Shown here one piece after another: positions 11,978 through 23,369 of a stretch of DNA of 64,000 bases. The notes beneath the pieces are model-generated. The model made no database searches. It was given only the letters and a program-made list of their open reading frames with translations, and was not told the origin of the DNA. Position numbers and translations under genes: made by a program. The stretch covers positions 14,249-78,248 of the forward strand of contig MU128989.1 in assembly GCA_014904985.1 (NCBI GenBank). Direction: 5' to 3'. Numbering within the stretch: position 1 is the stretch's first letter; every line of letters starts with the position of its first letter. This DNA comes from Hydnum rufescens UP504. Lineage: Eukaryota > Basidiomycota > Agaricomycetes > Cantharellales > Hydnaceae.

Positions 11978-12559
11978 TGGGTATGTAGATGAGTGGGATC
12001 AAAGATGATGGGATAAGAACAAAACTTCGAGCATAAAAGTCTGATTGAAATTAGAGTATGGTCTGATCAACACTATTTCCTACAGATATCTCTGACCACT
12101 CTCCCAATTAAGCATCAGAGTGCCCTTGGTCAGCTATATTTTAATAGTTTTTTCCGTGTGTTGTCACTTCCAGAAAGACTTAGGGACACATGCAAAGGTG
12201 GGTTGTGAGACTTGGAAGAGGGTGGACATTGATTTCCTCACCACTGCCACACATGATCACTTGAAGCTCTTTAACTCTGGTCAAAGAAAGGTATTCACAG
12301 GGCCTACCCAACACCCCATATTTTATTGCTATAGCTTCACCCTAGCACTAACATGGGTGGTTTTACAAAAGTAAATGTGGAATTTTGCAAATATGAAACC
12401 TTGAAATCACTGTAACTCCTGTCATAGGACAATCTAAGGTCTGAAATTCTCAGAGGGTATGGACCAGTCATAAGCTACATTATTTCAATTCAGAGCTAAG
12501 AGATAGCTATCAAACTGGGTGAGCTAAATGCAAATGTATAAAGGAAGTGTAGAAACTGA
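11978..12559. other. Spacer between transposase and hairpin array
   Basis: No gene seen. The transposase promoter should lie just above 11977 on the minus strand. Confidence 0.5.
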
Positions 12560-14870
12560 AGGACACGTAATATACTGTACCACCTACCTGCCCAAGCAGG
12601 TGTGGTACTGTCTATACAAATCAAAAAAAAAAAAGAAGTACTACTTAGTAGCACCACACATCCACTTGGGTGGGTGTGTGGTACTGTCTATACAAATCAA
12701 AAAGGAAAAAAAAAGCACTATTTAGTAGCACCACACACCCGCTTAGGTGGGTGTGGTATGGGGGGCTGGCTTGACAGTTCACCATTGGGTGGGTCATTTG
12801 GCCAAGTCACATGTTGTGAGTTATCATTTTGGGGGCTTCAATTTGGATCCTAAAATAATAGTGTACATTAGTAAAAAAAAAAATTTCGAAGTGACGCAAA
12901 GGAGCAGCTTGTGCTGCTCCTTTTGCATCGCTGTAGATATAGAAATTTACAAAAAATACCTTGTAGTACCACACCCGCTGAAGCGGGTGTGGTCCTTGTT
13001 TCTCCCCATGGTTGCATAGTCCATAGGTGTACAGGGGTTGGTCATCATTTGGGTGGGTGGTTTGAGTTTCGGTTCAGTTTCTAGAGTAAAGTAAAAGCAT
13101 AGATTAGTGGAAAAAAAACTGAAAGTGACGCAAAGGGAGCAGCACCAGCTGCTCCTTTTGCGTCACTGCATGTATACATGATTAAAGAATTACCTTGTAG
13201 TACCACACACCCGCTTCGGCGGGTGCATGGTACTTGTTTTGTGCCGTGGGTACATGGTTTGTGGTGGGTGGTTCACTTTGCAAGCTTCAATTCAGACCCT
13301 AGAATAAGAGATAAATTAGTAAAAAAAAATTCAAAGTGATGCAAAAGGAGCAGCTTGCGCTGCTCCTTTTGCATCGCTGTACATATAGAAATTTAAAGAA
13401 AAATCTCCTAGTACCACACACCCGCTGAAGCAGGTGTGTGGTGCTTGTTCATGCTGCAGCCGCATGTGTTCCACTCTCGGTTTTTTGTATGGGGCTTACG
13501 TGGGTTGGGGGTTTTGGGGGAGCCAGATCTAGAATAAAAGAATTTAGGTTAGTGAATAGTTAAAAGTGACGCAAAAGAGCAGCTTTTGCTGCTCTTTTGC
13601 ACTGCTGTATCTATGGGGGATAGGGACTCACCTTAGATGACCACACACCTGCCGCAGCAGGTGTGTGGTGTCACGCATTTGCATGGGGCATTGTTTGCTC
13701 ATCCTCGCATTCGCAGGGGGTATGGTGGGCCTTCAGTCCCCCCTTTGCGTGGGCCCCATTCGTGTGGTCGTGGGGCGTCATTTGGGGTTTCCACGTTGCA
13801 TTTGTGGCCATGGCTTTGGGTTCGTGACTGTGTGGTTTCACAGGTTCATGGGGTTGCGGGTCTTGATTTGGGGGCTGGTGGAGTTTGTAGGCCGAGATCC
13901 TAGGAATAAACAATATATTAGTAAAAGACAGAAAAAAAAGAAGAAAAGCCACCCAAAAGGAGCAGCGTATGCTGCTTATGCTGCTCCTTTTGGGTGGTTG
14001 TACTTACCTTAAAATTACCACGCACCCACCAAAGCAGGTGCATGGATCCATCTGGGGTTTTGTCTGCCAGTCGTCATTGGCGGATTTCGTTGGGCACATG
14101 TTGTTTCGTGGGGGGGGGGGGGGTTCATTTGTTGGGCCATCATCTTGCTTGACAACCTAGGATAGTAAATATGTTAGTACAAAAAGAAAAAGAAGAGCCA
14201 TGCAAAAGGAGCAGCATATGCTGCTCCTGCTGCACGGTTGAATGTGCCTTAAAATTACCACACACCCGCTTCGGCAGGTGTGTGGTTTGTCTGGGGTCCC
14301 TGTGACCTTGCATTGTGTGTCCTCATTCCCGGGTTTCGCCTGGTGCATTGTGTTTGGGCCTCTCATTTGGTGGGCGCGTTGTCATTTCCCAGGGAGGGGG
14401 GGGGTTCCTTTGGTGGGTGGTTCAGAATAATAAACTATGTGTTAGTTAAAACTTAAAACAAATGCAAAAAGAGCAGCCAGGGCTGCTCTTTTTGTGCCGT
14501 TGGGGGTGTACAATGTACTTACATTGTATTGAACCACACACCTGCCACAGTGGGTGTGTGGTTCGTGTTGCCACCTCTCCCACCTTCATTTGGCGGGGTT
14601 TTGTTTGCTGTGGCTTTGTTTGCTGTGTTTCGGTTGCCATGGTGGCATGTGGGCCCTGCCTCTTCGTTGGGCACCTGGGACAAGGCCATAACCTATAATA
14701 ATAAAACTGGTTAGTAAAGAAATTAAAAGCAATGCAAAAGAGCAGCTTTTGCTGCTCTTTTTGCACTCCTGTATCTACTGGGGAAAGAACTCACCTTATA
14801 TACCACACACCTGCTGCAGTGGGTGTGTGGTCATGTGCTCGCCTTTCTGGCATTCTGGCTTGGGTGTGGC
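12560..14870 (-). repeat. Element 1 left arm: array of double-hairpin units, minus orientation
   Basis: There are about 8 copies of hairpin A (12895, 13130, 13340, 13568, 13957, 14200, 14463, 14733; GCAAAARGAGCAGC-4 nt-GCTGCTC) alternating with about 11 copies of hairpin B (for example 12966, 13203, 13411, 13641, 14019, 14262, 14535, 14803; CACACCCGC-4 nt-GCGGGTGTG). The linkers are G/T-rich on the plus strand, hence A/C-rich on the minus strand. Read on the minus strand, most units have a GTAAGT/GTGAGT-like site after hairpin B and CTAAC plus CTAG after hairpin A. The leftmost three B hairpins lack A partners. Short open frames here are not conserved between units and I do not regard them as genes. 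Confidence 0.9.
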
Positions 14871-14883
14871 TGCGTAGTGGCGC

Positions 14884-15509
14884 AATTCAATGCCAGCAAT
14901 TGCCGATCCTCAAGAAGCACCCGAGTGTTGGCGCTACAAGCACAGTACATATTAATAGCAGGCATGTAGATGTGGAATAAATACTATATAATAAATATTT
15001 GTGCAAAATAATGTGAAGAAGACAGTGATAGTAAGTCAGAACTCAATAAGGCATGATATGCATAATTGAAAAGTGGATTGGGTGACTTCTATGGGTCAGA
15101 ATTGGCACAAATTAGAATATATTAATGGTACATATACACCTTACATGGGCAATCAGTTATATCAGACGTTCTGAGCATTTCTGAATGGGAATTGAAGGCA
15201 TGAAAAATTCAGACATGCTCAGAACATCCAATATAACTGATTGCCCATGTAAGGTGTATATGTACCATTAATATATTCTAATTTGTGCCAATTCTGACCC
15301 ATAGAAGTCACCCAATCCACTTTTCAATTATGCATATCATGCCTTATTGAGTTCTGACTTACTATCACTGTCTTCTTCACATTATTTTGCACAAATATTT
15401 ATTATATAGTATTTATTCCACATCTACATGCCTGCTATTAATATGTACTGTGCTTGTAGCACCAACACTTGGGCGCTTTTTAAAGTACCAGCAATCACCA
15501 GCATTGAGT
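14884..15509. repeat. Element 1 central palindrome
   Basis: Left arm 14884-15185 and right arm about 15208-15509 are reverse complements around a ~22 bp spacer. The ends carry an ATGCCAGCAATTGCCG-like motif followed by an AGC-CCC-AGTG block, which recurs at the ends of the palindromes of elements 2 and 3. The arms match well but less perfectly near the outer edges (for example 14886-14930). There is no gene inside. Confidence 0.95.
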
Positions 15510-15559
15510 TTCTATCTTCCTCTGCATCTCCGCTACCACAACAGGCAATTGCCTGGAAA

Positions 15560-16860
15560 GGCAAGCATATGACCACATGCCTGCTACTGCGGGTGTGTGG
15601 TCACAAGGTGAGTTTTTTTATCGGTAGATACAACAGTGCAAAAAGAGCAGTGAAAGCTGCTCTTTTTGCGTTGCTTAGAATTTTTATACTAACAATTCGT
15701 TTATTATTCTAGGGTGACTTGTCCAAGGCACAATGGAAACCCACGAAACACAAGGGACCGAAAGGCAACGCAATGTGCGCGAACATGACACACACACCAA
15801 TGCAACATGCACTGACACAACACGTGCCAATGAAAACACGCCAGCGCGGCACGCACCAATGTGACACATGCCAACGCGCCGCGCTAACGCACCAAACGCC
15901 TACACCACATATGGCAATGCACCAAATGAGGACCCCAAGTACCACACACCTGCCACAGCAGGTGTGTGGCACTACTTAAGGTGAGTCCCCCCTAAGTACC
16001 TACACCCATGCAAAAAGAGCAGCGAAAGCTGCTCTTTTTGTGTGGTTTTTAACTTTAAACTAACATATTACTATATTCTAGGTCATCCGAACGTATACAT
16101 GCATGAAAACCACCGGAACCCTGCGACACCCAAACAATGTGCACAGGGATGAGCCTGTACAAACCACCGCGCAAGGCTGCGTGCAAGCCGGAGTGCATGA
16201 CCCCAGTATACGATCAAGTACCCCACACCCGCTGCAGCGGGTGTGGGGTACTACAAGGTAAGTTTATTTTTTTTATTTTTTACTTTATTCTTGTGGTGCA
16301 AAAAGAGCAGTGTATGCTGCTCTTTTTGTGCTGCAGTAATATCTTACTAACATATTATTGATATCTCTAGATCCTGGCCAGACCCCTCGCGAACCCACAA
16401 GCACAAACCCACCAAATGGTACACCGCGAACGAAAACTGCAAACAAACCACCACAAATGAAAACCGTGGGGAGGACCCTACAAACCGCCATGTGTGCGAG
16501 CCAGAATACACGGCTCCAGTATGCCACACCCGCTGCAATGGGTGTGGCCTACTGTGAGGTAAGTTTTATTTTATTTTATTTTATTTATTCTTGTGGCACA
16601 AAAAGAGCAGCGTAAGCTGCTCTTTTTGTGCTGCATTACTGTTCAACTGACATTCTATTTTTAATTTCTCTAGATCCTGAACCAGAACCCATGTAAACCA
16701 CCAACCACAAACCCGTGGAATGACATGCCACAAACGAAAACCACGAACAAGGCCCCACAAAAACCTGCTCTCTCAAGGGAGCACCCAAATGGAACTGGCC
16801 CCGACCAGGGCATATGAACCCCACCTGCTGTGGCGGGTGTGGTGGGTATATGCAGGTGCG
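15560..16860 (+). repeat. Element 1 right arm: array of double-hairpin units, plus orientation
   Basis: There are four hairpin A copies (15634, 16006, 16297, 16597; loops GAAA, GAAA, GTAT, GTAA) and five B copies (15574, 15941, 16220, 16526, 16820). All four complete units show AG|GTGAGT or AG|GTAAGT directly after hairpin B, CTAAC or CTGAC after hairpin A, and a CTAG acceptor-like end (15712, 16081, 16371, 16674). The linkers are A/C-rich and carry no conserved protein. Confidence 0.92.
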
Positions 16861-17029
16861 TGGTCTGCATGAATCATGCCCCCCCCTGTGGTGGGAAACC
16901 CCAGGAGGGGGGGGATCATATGCATATAATAATAGTAGTAATAATAATAATAATAAATAGTAAACAAATAATAGTAAATAAATATATAATCTAGCACAGC
17001 CATGGATTGGCTGAAATGAATTGGAATGG

Positions 17030-17097
17030 CCATATTTTGGCCATACTGTCTGGGGACCTATTAGGTACCATTTTCTGCCCCGAAAATGGTACCTAAT
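17030..17097 (-). repeat. Right terminal inverted repeat of element 1
   Basis: Reverse complement of the left end (see 9137-9205), with GGGGCAGAAAATGGTACC in the middle. Followed by the TA duplication and GGTCCCC of the interrupted chromovirus. Confidence 0.85.
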
Positions 17098-19800
17098 TAG
17101 GTCCCCAATTTGACTGACCAGCCTGGCGATGAAGCCATTCCCAAGAAAGGACTGGACATCATCACCCCAGGAAGAAGGAAAATGGGTACAGGGAAGATTG
17201 TGGCCCTGGAAGATACTTGTATTCCCAGAGGACATGTGGCCCAAGTATGGGTTAAAGGAGACTACGATCATTACAGCAGGCTACAGCTAATCGAGAAACG
17301 AATAATATGGAGGGGTAGTCACAGTTTCCTGGCCTCAGTCAACTGTATAGTGGACATGGCAAAGGACCTAACTTTACCTATTGCCAACCGTTCTTCCTCG
17401 CCTAAACTGTTACACAAAGGGGAAGTGGTGGGACACATGCTCAATCCCCTCCAATGTCTCAGCAAGGAGTCCGACTTGAGCCCGGAAGACAGGGAATGGT
17501 TCGAACGAAAGGCCCTATTCATTTGCACGCTTGTAGAGGGATTGCTCAGTAAACAAGACTTGAACCAAATGGGCCCCAAGGATCATCCCAGGAGCCCCCA
17601 GGAGACCACCAGTGCGGACTCCCAGGAGTTCACTGGAGAAGGTCCGAAGACTGCCGAGATGGGTGATACCACAGAACAGAAGTCCCAGGATTTGGAGAGC
17701 CTGATCAACGTGGACCCCTCCCTGGCTACCGAGCAGTGTGTACACCTCTATGAAGTATTACGGAGGCACGAACTGGCTTTCGGATTTGACGTATGATTGG
17801 GCAAGCACCCTACCAAAGTGCACATCGAACTAGTCCCCAGTACCAAGCCTATCTCATCCGCACTGTACATCGCCTCTCCCACTAAAAGGGAGCTCATCTA
17901 TAAGCAGTTGGACTTGTGGTTGAAGCAGGGGGTAATTGAACCATCGAACAGCCCTTGGGGAGCCCCAGTATTGATTGTACACAAAAATGGCAAGGACCGA
18001 CTCTGTGTCGATTGGAGGAGGCTGAATGCCGCCACCATACCTGACCAGTTCCCGATACCACGGCAAAGTGACATTTTACAAGCACTCTCCAGGGTGCAAT
18101 ATCTGTCCTCCTTCGATGCACTAGCCAGGTTCACCCAACTGGAGTTCGATAGTATCTCTCAACCCTACACTGCCATGAGGACACATTGGGGGTTACATCA
18201 ATTCACAAGAATGCCCTTTGGATGGAGGAATGGCCCCCCGATTTTCCAACGTGTCATGCAGGAAATCTTAGCCCCTTACCTGTGGATATTCACACTGGTA
18301 TACATCAATGATATCGTGGTCTACTCAAGAACCTTTGACGAGCATCTCGACCATATTGGTACGGTCCTCGAGGCCATTAAAAAGTCTGGAATTACGTTGG
18401 CACCCCACAAGTGTCATGTAGGGTATTGAAGTATACAACTTTTAGGACAAAAGGTGTCACGTCTGGGCCTGTCCACCAATGCAGAAAAGATACAGGCCGT
18501 TGCGGCCCTGGCCACTCCTCATCACCGTAAGGACCTGGAAACCTTCTTGGGCATGGCCATCTATTTCACTGCATACATACCCTGTTTTTCGGGAATAGCA
18601 GCACCATTGTTCATTTTGTTACAAAAGGGTACGCCCTGGATTTGGAAGGCCAAGCACAAGGAGGCCTATGAAATGATGAAACGAGCATTAATGTCAGCAC
18701 CAGTCTGCGGTCACCTGATATGTGGCCAAGGCTACAGGCTATACACGGATGCCTCTGACGTGGCCCTTGCCGGAGCCTTGCAACAGATCCAGCCATATTA
18801 ATTCGTGACCTATGTGAAACCAAAACCTATGAACGTCTTTATAAGGCGTACAAGGAGGGGGATCCAGTACCCGATCTGACCATGAAGCTCTCAGAGACCC
18901 ATGATGACCGCCCAGCACCAGGGCCCTGGGCAGAATCATTTGAAGAAACTACTGTCCAAGTGGAGAGGGTTATCGCCTATTGGAGTCGTATGTGCAAGCC
19001 TGCTGAAACCCGGTACTTGGCCACGGAAAGGGAGGCCCTAGCGGCTAAAGATAGTCTAATACGGTTCCTGCCCTTTATAGAGGGGGAACAAATCCTTCTT
19101 GTAACAGACCATGCAGCCTTACAGTGGGCAAAAACCTATGAAAATGCCAACCGGCATCTTAGCACATGGGGAGCAGTATTTGCAGCCTTCCCAGGGATGA
19201 CTATAGTACATCGACCGGGCCATATCCATTCCAATGTGGACCCCCTGTCCAGACTACCACTAACCCCTGAAGTAGTATCGCCCAAGGATCAAGACCTCCC
19301 TAAACTGGTCATGAACAAGAGTAATCAAATGAGTAGTTCGAGTCTCGCTCAACATTCCCCCAGCATGGGAAGGGCCATATTCGTTCTTACACGAACTCAG
19401 ACAGTCATACTCAATTCGCAGATCACTGACAACCCACCAATGACAGTTTCCCCAGGTGTCCCAGACACAACCATGGAGATCCAAAGTCTAGAGAGGCTGC
19501 CACCAGGACTAAATTTGTCTATCTTGACCAGTACGATTTGTTGTTTCCAGGAGGGATACATCAATGACCTGGAGTTCAAAGCCATCTGGACCAGGACAAG
19601 AGTCGACTCAGCCTCCCAGACCCCACAAGGTCAGAAAGTTGAACTCGAACACTTCTGCTGATTCACCAGGGGTGATAATGGACTCCTACTTTTTAAGGAC
19701 TCGGATGGCCAATCCAGGTTATGCATACCCTCGAAGGAGCAACTCACCCTTGTCAAGGAAGCCCATGATGCCCCCCACGAGTCCACTCACGGTGTAAGCA
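17098..19800 (+). pseudogene. Chromovirus reverse transcriptase and RNase H
   Basis: This copies element RNA into DNA. In order it has a linker (17110-17790), RT fingers/palm (WLKQGVIEPSNSPWGAPV; DRLCVDWRRLN; MPFGWRNGPP), the catalytic box at about 18303 (YINDIVV instead of the usual Y-x-D-D), the connection (LETFLGMAIYFTAYIP), and RNase H (RLYTDASDVALAGAL; ATEREALAAKDSL; VTDHAALQW; HRPGHIHSNVDPLSRLP at about 19210-19260). A linker then runs to HESTHG at about 19790, where a probable solo LTR interrupts. Stops: TGA at 17793 (FDV*LGK), TGA at 18427 (VGY*SIQ) and TAA at 18799. The first catalytic Asp is Asn, which alone would abolish polymerase activity. Confidence 0.9.
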
Positions 19801-21341
19801 AGAGAAAAAGGGGGAATCTCTGCCACAGTCCGCGATATGGAATCGAGAACGAAGAACGGGGGCCACCAAAATAATCCGAATGTTCAGGTCCGAGTGTAGG
19901 AGGGTCTTTAGGATAGAAGATAATCCGCTGTCAGCAGTAGTTGCCCAAGCAGATGAATAAAGGGGAAATTATGCCACAAATCCCACACTCCAAGGTCCTA
20001 GTCTTGTGGCCTTAGACAAAGTGTAGTAGTAGCAATGTCCTCAGATGGAATTCGCCCGGGAATCCAGCAGCAATACTTCAGTGCTTCAGACTGGGGAGGG
20101 GGAAGACAATGGAATTTTCAACACAATTCGCTTAATATACAACCCGGCTATGAGATCAAATATCCGATGGAAGCAGGGGGATAGGGGAAATATGTAGAAA
20201 AAGGAATCAAGTCAAAAGCTTCAAAACTGACAGAGATATTCAATTTACAAGTCTGGGGACAGGATAGAGCATAAAATGACTATTTCTCCTTCCCTTTTGG
20301 ACTGATTCCCTTGAGGAATGGTGGAATGAGTCGTCCTGAACGTCCTATCCTTCGGATATAAGGCTGCCGGACAATATTCGATATTTGAAAATTGGAAGGG
20401 GGAATGATGTTCTCCTGAGACAAGGGGGAAATTCGTATGTAGAACACCGAGTTCTTCTTCGTTCGCTGCGCCCTTCATACCTCTGGATGGGCATTTTCAA
20501 TACCTTTCTAGGCGCGGTCGTTTCATGCAAATCCGATCAAAACTGACGGAGAAATTCGAAAAATACACCTTCTTATTATGAATGAGCAGGTGAAATCGTT
20601 CCAGAAGCCTCAGTTCTGATCCGATGAACACGTAATCGGTATCATTCGATAGGTATTGATCACAGCTTTCAGGGCGCTATATTTACGAGTCGATCGGATA
20701 TGAATTGACTTCGAAAAGCGGAAAATACTCCTTAAGAGCATGGATTCCATAGTAAAATCGTTCTAGAACGTGCAGTTTTCATCGGATTGACTCGTACTTG
20801 GTATCGTCGGATAGGTATGAATCGTATCTTTCTGGGCGCTACTTTCCCGAGCCGATCCGATCAAAACTGACGGAGAAATTCAACGAATACTCCTTGAGAG
20901 TGCCGCATTTGCCCCTATTTGATTATGTAATGCATCCGCGAGTAGGAATGAAGGCCCGGGTGTGTAATCCATCGTATTACATAATCACCATTCGTTAGGA
21001 TCGCCCTTAAGGCAGCAAGATCCATATGAGCAGATTGAAGGAGAATTCAAGACGATATACAGAAGGGCAAGTTGAATTGCCGGGTCCACCATATCATGGC
21101 TTATGGTAGGGCATAAATGAATACAGTCCCTGTGGCCTGTTGAAGACCCCGGGAGATTGACTCGTGTACAAGGAAATGAGCATTCCATTTACATCTTTTC
21201 AGGCATATGGAATTCATGCTCATCCATGAACAGACGAAAGGCTTGATATTGGAACGACATATTGGTACATTTTTAATTCGTTCATCGGAAAATTCGACGC
21301 TGAAATGGAACTCTATGTGGTAGGGATTTTTCCCTCCAACA
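19793..21341. mobile_element. Probable solo LTR (about 1.55 kb) inside the chromovirus pol
   Basis: The coding sequence stops at HESTHG (19792) and resumes at EKCWKYFAKDFYW (about 21345). The inserted DNA starts TGTAAGCAAG and ends CTCCAACA (TGT/ACA), flanked on both sides by ACGG, a 4 bp duplication. There is no gene inside. From 20500 to 20890 it contains about three degenerate ~170 bp units (AAACTGACGGAGAAATTC, ATCTTTCTGGGCGCTA, GGTATCRTTCGATAGGTAT). Similar units recur at 54255-54700. Confidence 0.65.
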
Positions 21342-22993
21342 ACGGCTGGTGGGGAAAAATGTTGGAAATACTTTGCCAAGGATTCTACTGGAAGTCCATG
21401 TGAAAGGATGTCCTATGTTACTGCGAAACTTGTGACATTTGCCAAAAGACTAAACATGACTGATTGGGACCCGAGGGCTACCTCTGACCAATCGACGTGC
21501 CCATGTTACTGTTCAAAGTCATCAGCATGGACTTCATAACAGGGCTGCCCAAGTCGGGAGAACACGATGCGATATTAGCTGTCGTGGACAAGCTCATGAA
21601 GTATGGCATTTTTGTCCCCACCACCACCCATGTAACTGCAGATAGAACAGCTGCATTACTACATAAAGAAGTATACAAGCATTTTGGCCTACCATCACGG
21701 ATCGTGAGCGACCACGATCCATGCTTTATAAGCAACTTCTGGCATTCTCTAGCAGATTACTTCAACACACGACTAGTGATGTCCACCTCACACCACCCTC
21801 AGACTGATGGCCACACCGAAGTGATGAACCAACACCTCAAGACCATGATATGGTGCTATGTAAATGCGGACTGCTCTGATTGGGCCAACTGGCTGGATGT
21901 ATTAGTGTCTGCTTACAACAGGGCCACGCACTCAGCCACACAGATGTCACCTGCCTCCTTATTGTTGGGGTATATGCCCCGAACTCCCCTACGTTTACTA
22001 CAGGAGTCAGTGGGATCAATACTCACAGACAGCCCATTGGCAGACACATGCATAAAGGCCCTTCAGGTCTGAAGGGACCTGGCCCGCGATGCCATTATCC
22101 GAGCTGCTGACTCTCAAGCATATCAATATGATAAAAAACAAAGAGCCATCCTTTATAAAGCAGGCGATGAGGTATTACTAAACCCCCATTCGTTGGAACT
22201 CATGGACATCAAGGGTACTGGACACAAGCTTATGCAACGAAGAACTGGCCCATTCAAAATCACCAAAGTCCTCAGTCCCACCACCTATAGGATATGACTC
22301 CCAGACTCAATCCCGATGCATAATGTCATCAACCTAGAACACCTCAGCCTATACCAACAATCTCAAGATAAAGACCGACCCAGGATGCCAAATCCTCGGG
22401 ATGATTTAAAAGCCTCCAAAGAGTATGAAGTAGAAAGGATTATGGACTCTAGGTACAACAAGAAAAAAAGGATTGTAGAATATCTGGTTCATTGGCTTGG
22501 CTATGGGCCAGAGCATGATTCATGGCAGTTGAGCCATGACCTACATAACACCCCGGAGGTCATAAAGAAATTTAAGGACCATATGGCCACCAGTATTGCC
22601 CCAGACCCTGAGATCCCGTTGGCCCTACTTACAGTGATAGCCAGGTTTGAGGGCCCCACATTGTTCTCCAAACCGCACATGAGGTCCCACACTGACTTCC
22701 AAAACAACAGCCCAGCACGCTATACAGGAGAGCCACGATATGGCTACACCTTCTACGAAATGTACCATGCTGTCCTGATGCCACCAATCACACGACTTAC
22801 CCGAACCGGACATATGGGCATGTTGGACATCCTTGGTCAACCACCTTCTTTCGAACTAGTCACCTCTGCGCAGCCCCTTAGCCTACTCGCAGCATTTGTG
22901 CCCACCTTTCTACAGCCAATCTGCAAAGTATGGGACGAAAACAAACAATCCGTTGTCAAAACACCAGATGCTGTATTGGGAACATATCATTGA
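21342..22993 (+). pseudogene. Chromovirus integrase with C-terminal chromodomain
   Basis: Integrase inserts element DNA; the chromodomain targets histone marks. A zinc-binding CETCDICQKTKHD end is at about 21430. The catalytic core has Asp in ISMDFITGLPKSG (about 21530), Asp in IVSDHDPCF (about 21710) and Glu in TDGHTEVMNQHL (about 21815), so the DDE triad is intact. A GPF-like segment (GDEVLLNPHSL; RRTGPFKITKVL) and a chromodomain YEVERIMDSRYN...YLVHWLGYGPEHDSW (about 22425-22535) follow. A further ~140 codons to 22993 are open and unrecognised. TGAs at 21402, 21460, 21481, 22072 and 22297 mostly sit where Arg (CGA) or Trp fits. No 3' LTR follows, so the 3' end is lost. Confidence 0.9.
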
Positions 22994-23369
22994 TGGTATA
23001 ATACCACACTTAAGTCATATATAAACATGGTCTCATACCGCCAATGGTAACCCTGGTATCATTAGCCTCAGCAGGCCGGATTTCTCCATAAAAGAACATT
23101 TCACAATGTCCCCACAGTGAGATTCGAACCCAGAGCTCTTTGATATAGCATGAGGAACCAGAAGCACTAGTTGGCTAGGTTAACTCATATTGCTTGTATT
23201 TCTTGTCGCAATGTTTCCTATATACCCCAAGGGTTTTTCCGTCAGTTGCTCCGCACAGTATTCTCTATTTCTGTGCCCCTGTGTCATCTGTCATCCTTTG
23301 GCTCTGCAATATGGGCAGTGTATTTAATTTGCATATTAAATACATAATGGGACAAGCACCCTTTCCACT
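22994..23369. other. Intergenic segment with a dispersed repeat
   Basis: 22994-23080 is similar, in reverse, to 37835-37910 (both have TTTATATATGACTTAA and a GGTA..CATACCAT block). No gene is seen apart from the tRNA-like patch listed separately. Confidence 0.4.
23095..23180 (-). ncRNA. tRNA-derived sequence (SINE-like remnant)
   Basis: The minus strand has a good B box (GGGTTCGAATCTC), a CTCAT anticodon-loop-like stretch about 30 bases before it and a weak A box (TAGCCAACTAG). The acceptor stem does not pair, so this is not a functional tRNA. A Pol III-derived SINE head is the likeliest explanation. Confidence 0.35.

Larger units (their letters stand above)
9137..17097. mobile_element. Element 1: pogo-type DNA transposon carrying a hairpin array (7961 bp)
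   Basis: Inverted ends begin RTTAGGTACCA on both sides and are flanked by a TA duplication (9135-9136 and 17098-17099). Removing the element and one TA rejoins the chromovirus pol region. From left to right the element contains a transposase gene on the minus strand (9698-11977), a left hairpin-unit array (12560-14870), a central palindrome (14884-15509) and a right array (15560-16860). TA target and pogo transposase agree, because Tc1/mariner/pogo elements insert at TA. The right subterminal ATT/ACT-rich block (16920-17000) is homologous, in reverse, to the left end of element 2. Confidence 0.85.

Noticed and set aside
13665..14012. Numerous 60-185 codon open frames inside the hairpin arrays (for example also 29291-29848, 41458-42096)
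   Set aside because: They run through hairpins, predicted introns and linkers, change frame from unit to unit and have low-complexity products. Nothing supports translation.
14111..14122. G homopolymer run as a G-quadruplex signal
   Set aside because: A single run without partner runs at suitable spacing; more likely slippage or an assembly uncertainty.
16636..17271. 211-codon minus-strand frame
   Set aside because: Crosses the end of the hairpin array, a simple TTA repeat and the inverted end of element 1; it cannot be a gene.
17793..22299. TGA reassigned as a sense codon
   Set aside because: TGA also terminates the intact-looking frames, TAA stops occur as well, frameshifts accompany the TGAs, and CpG decay explains the bias.
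23095..23180. Functional tRNA gene
   Set aside because: B box and anticodon-like loop are present but no acceptor stem forms.
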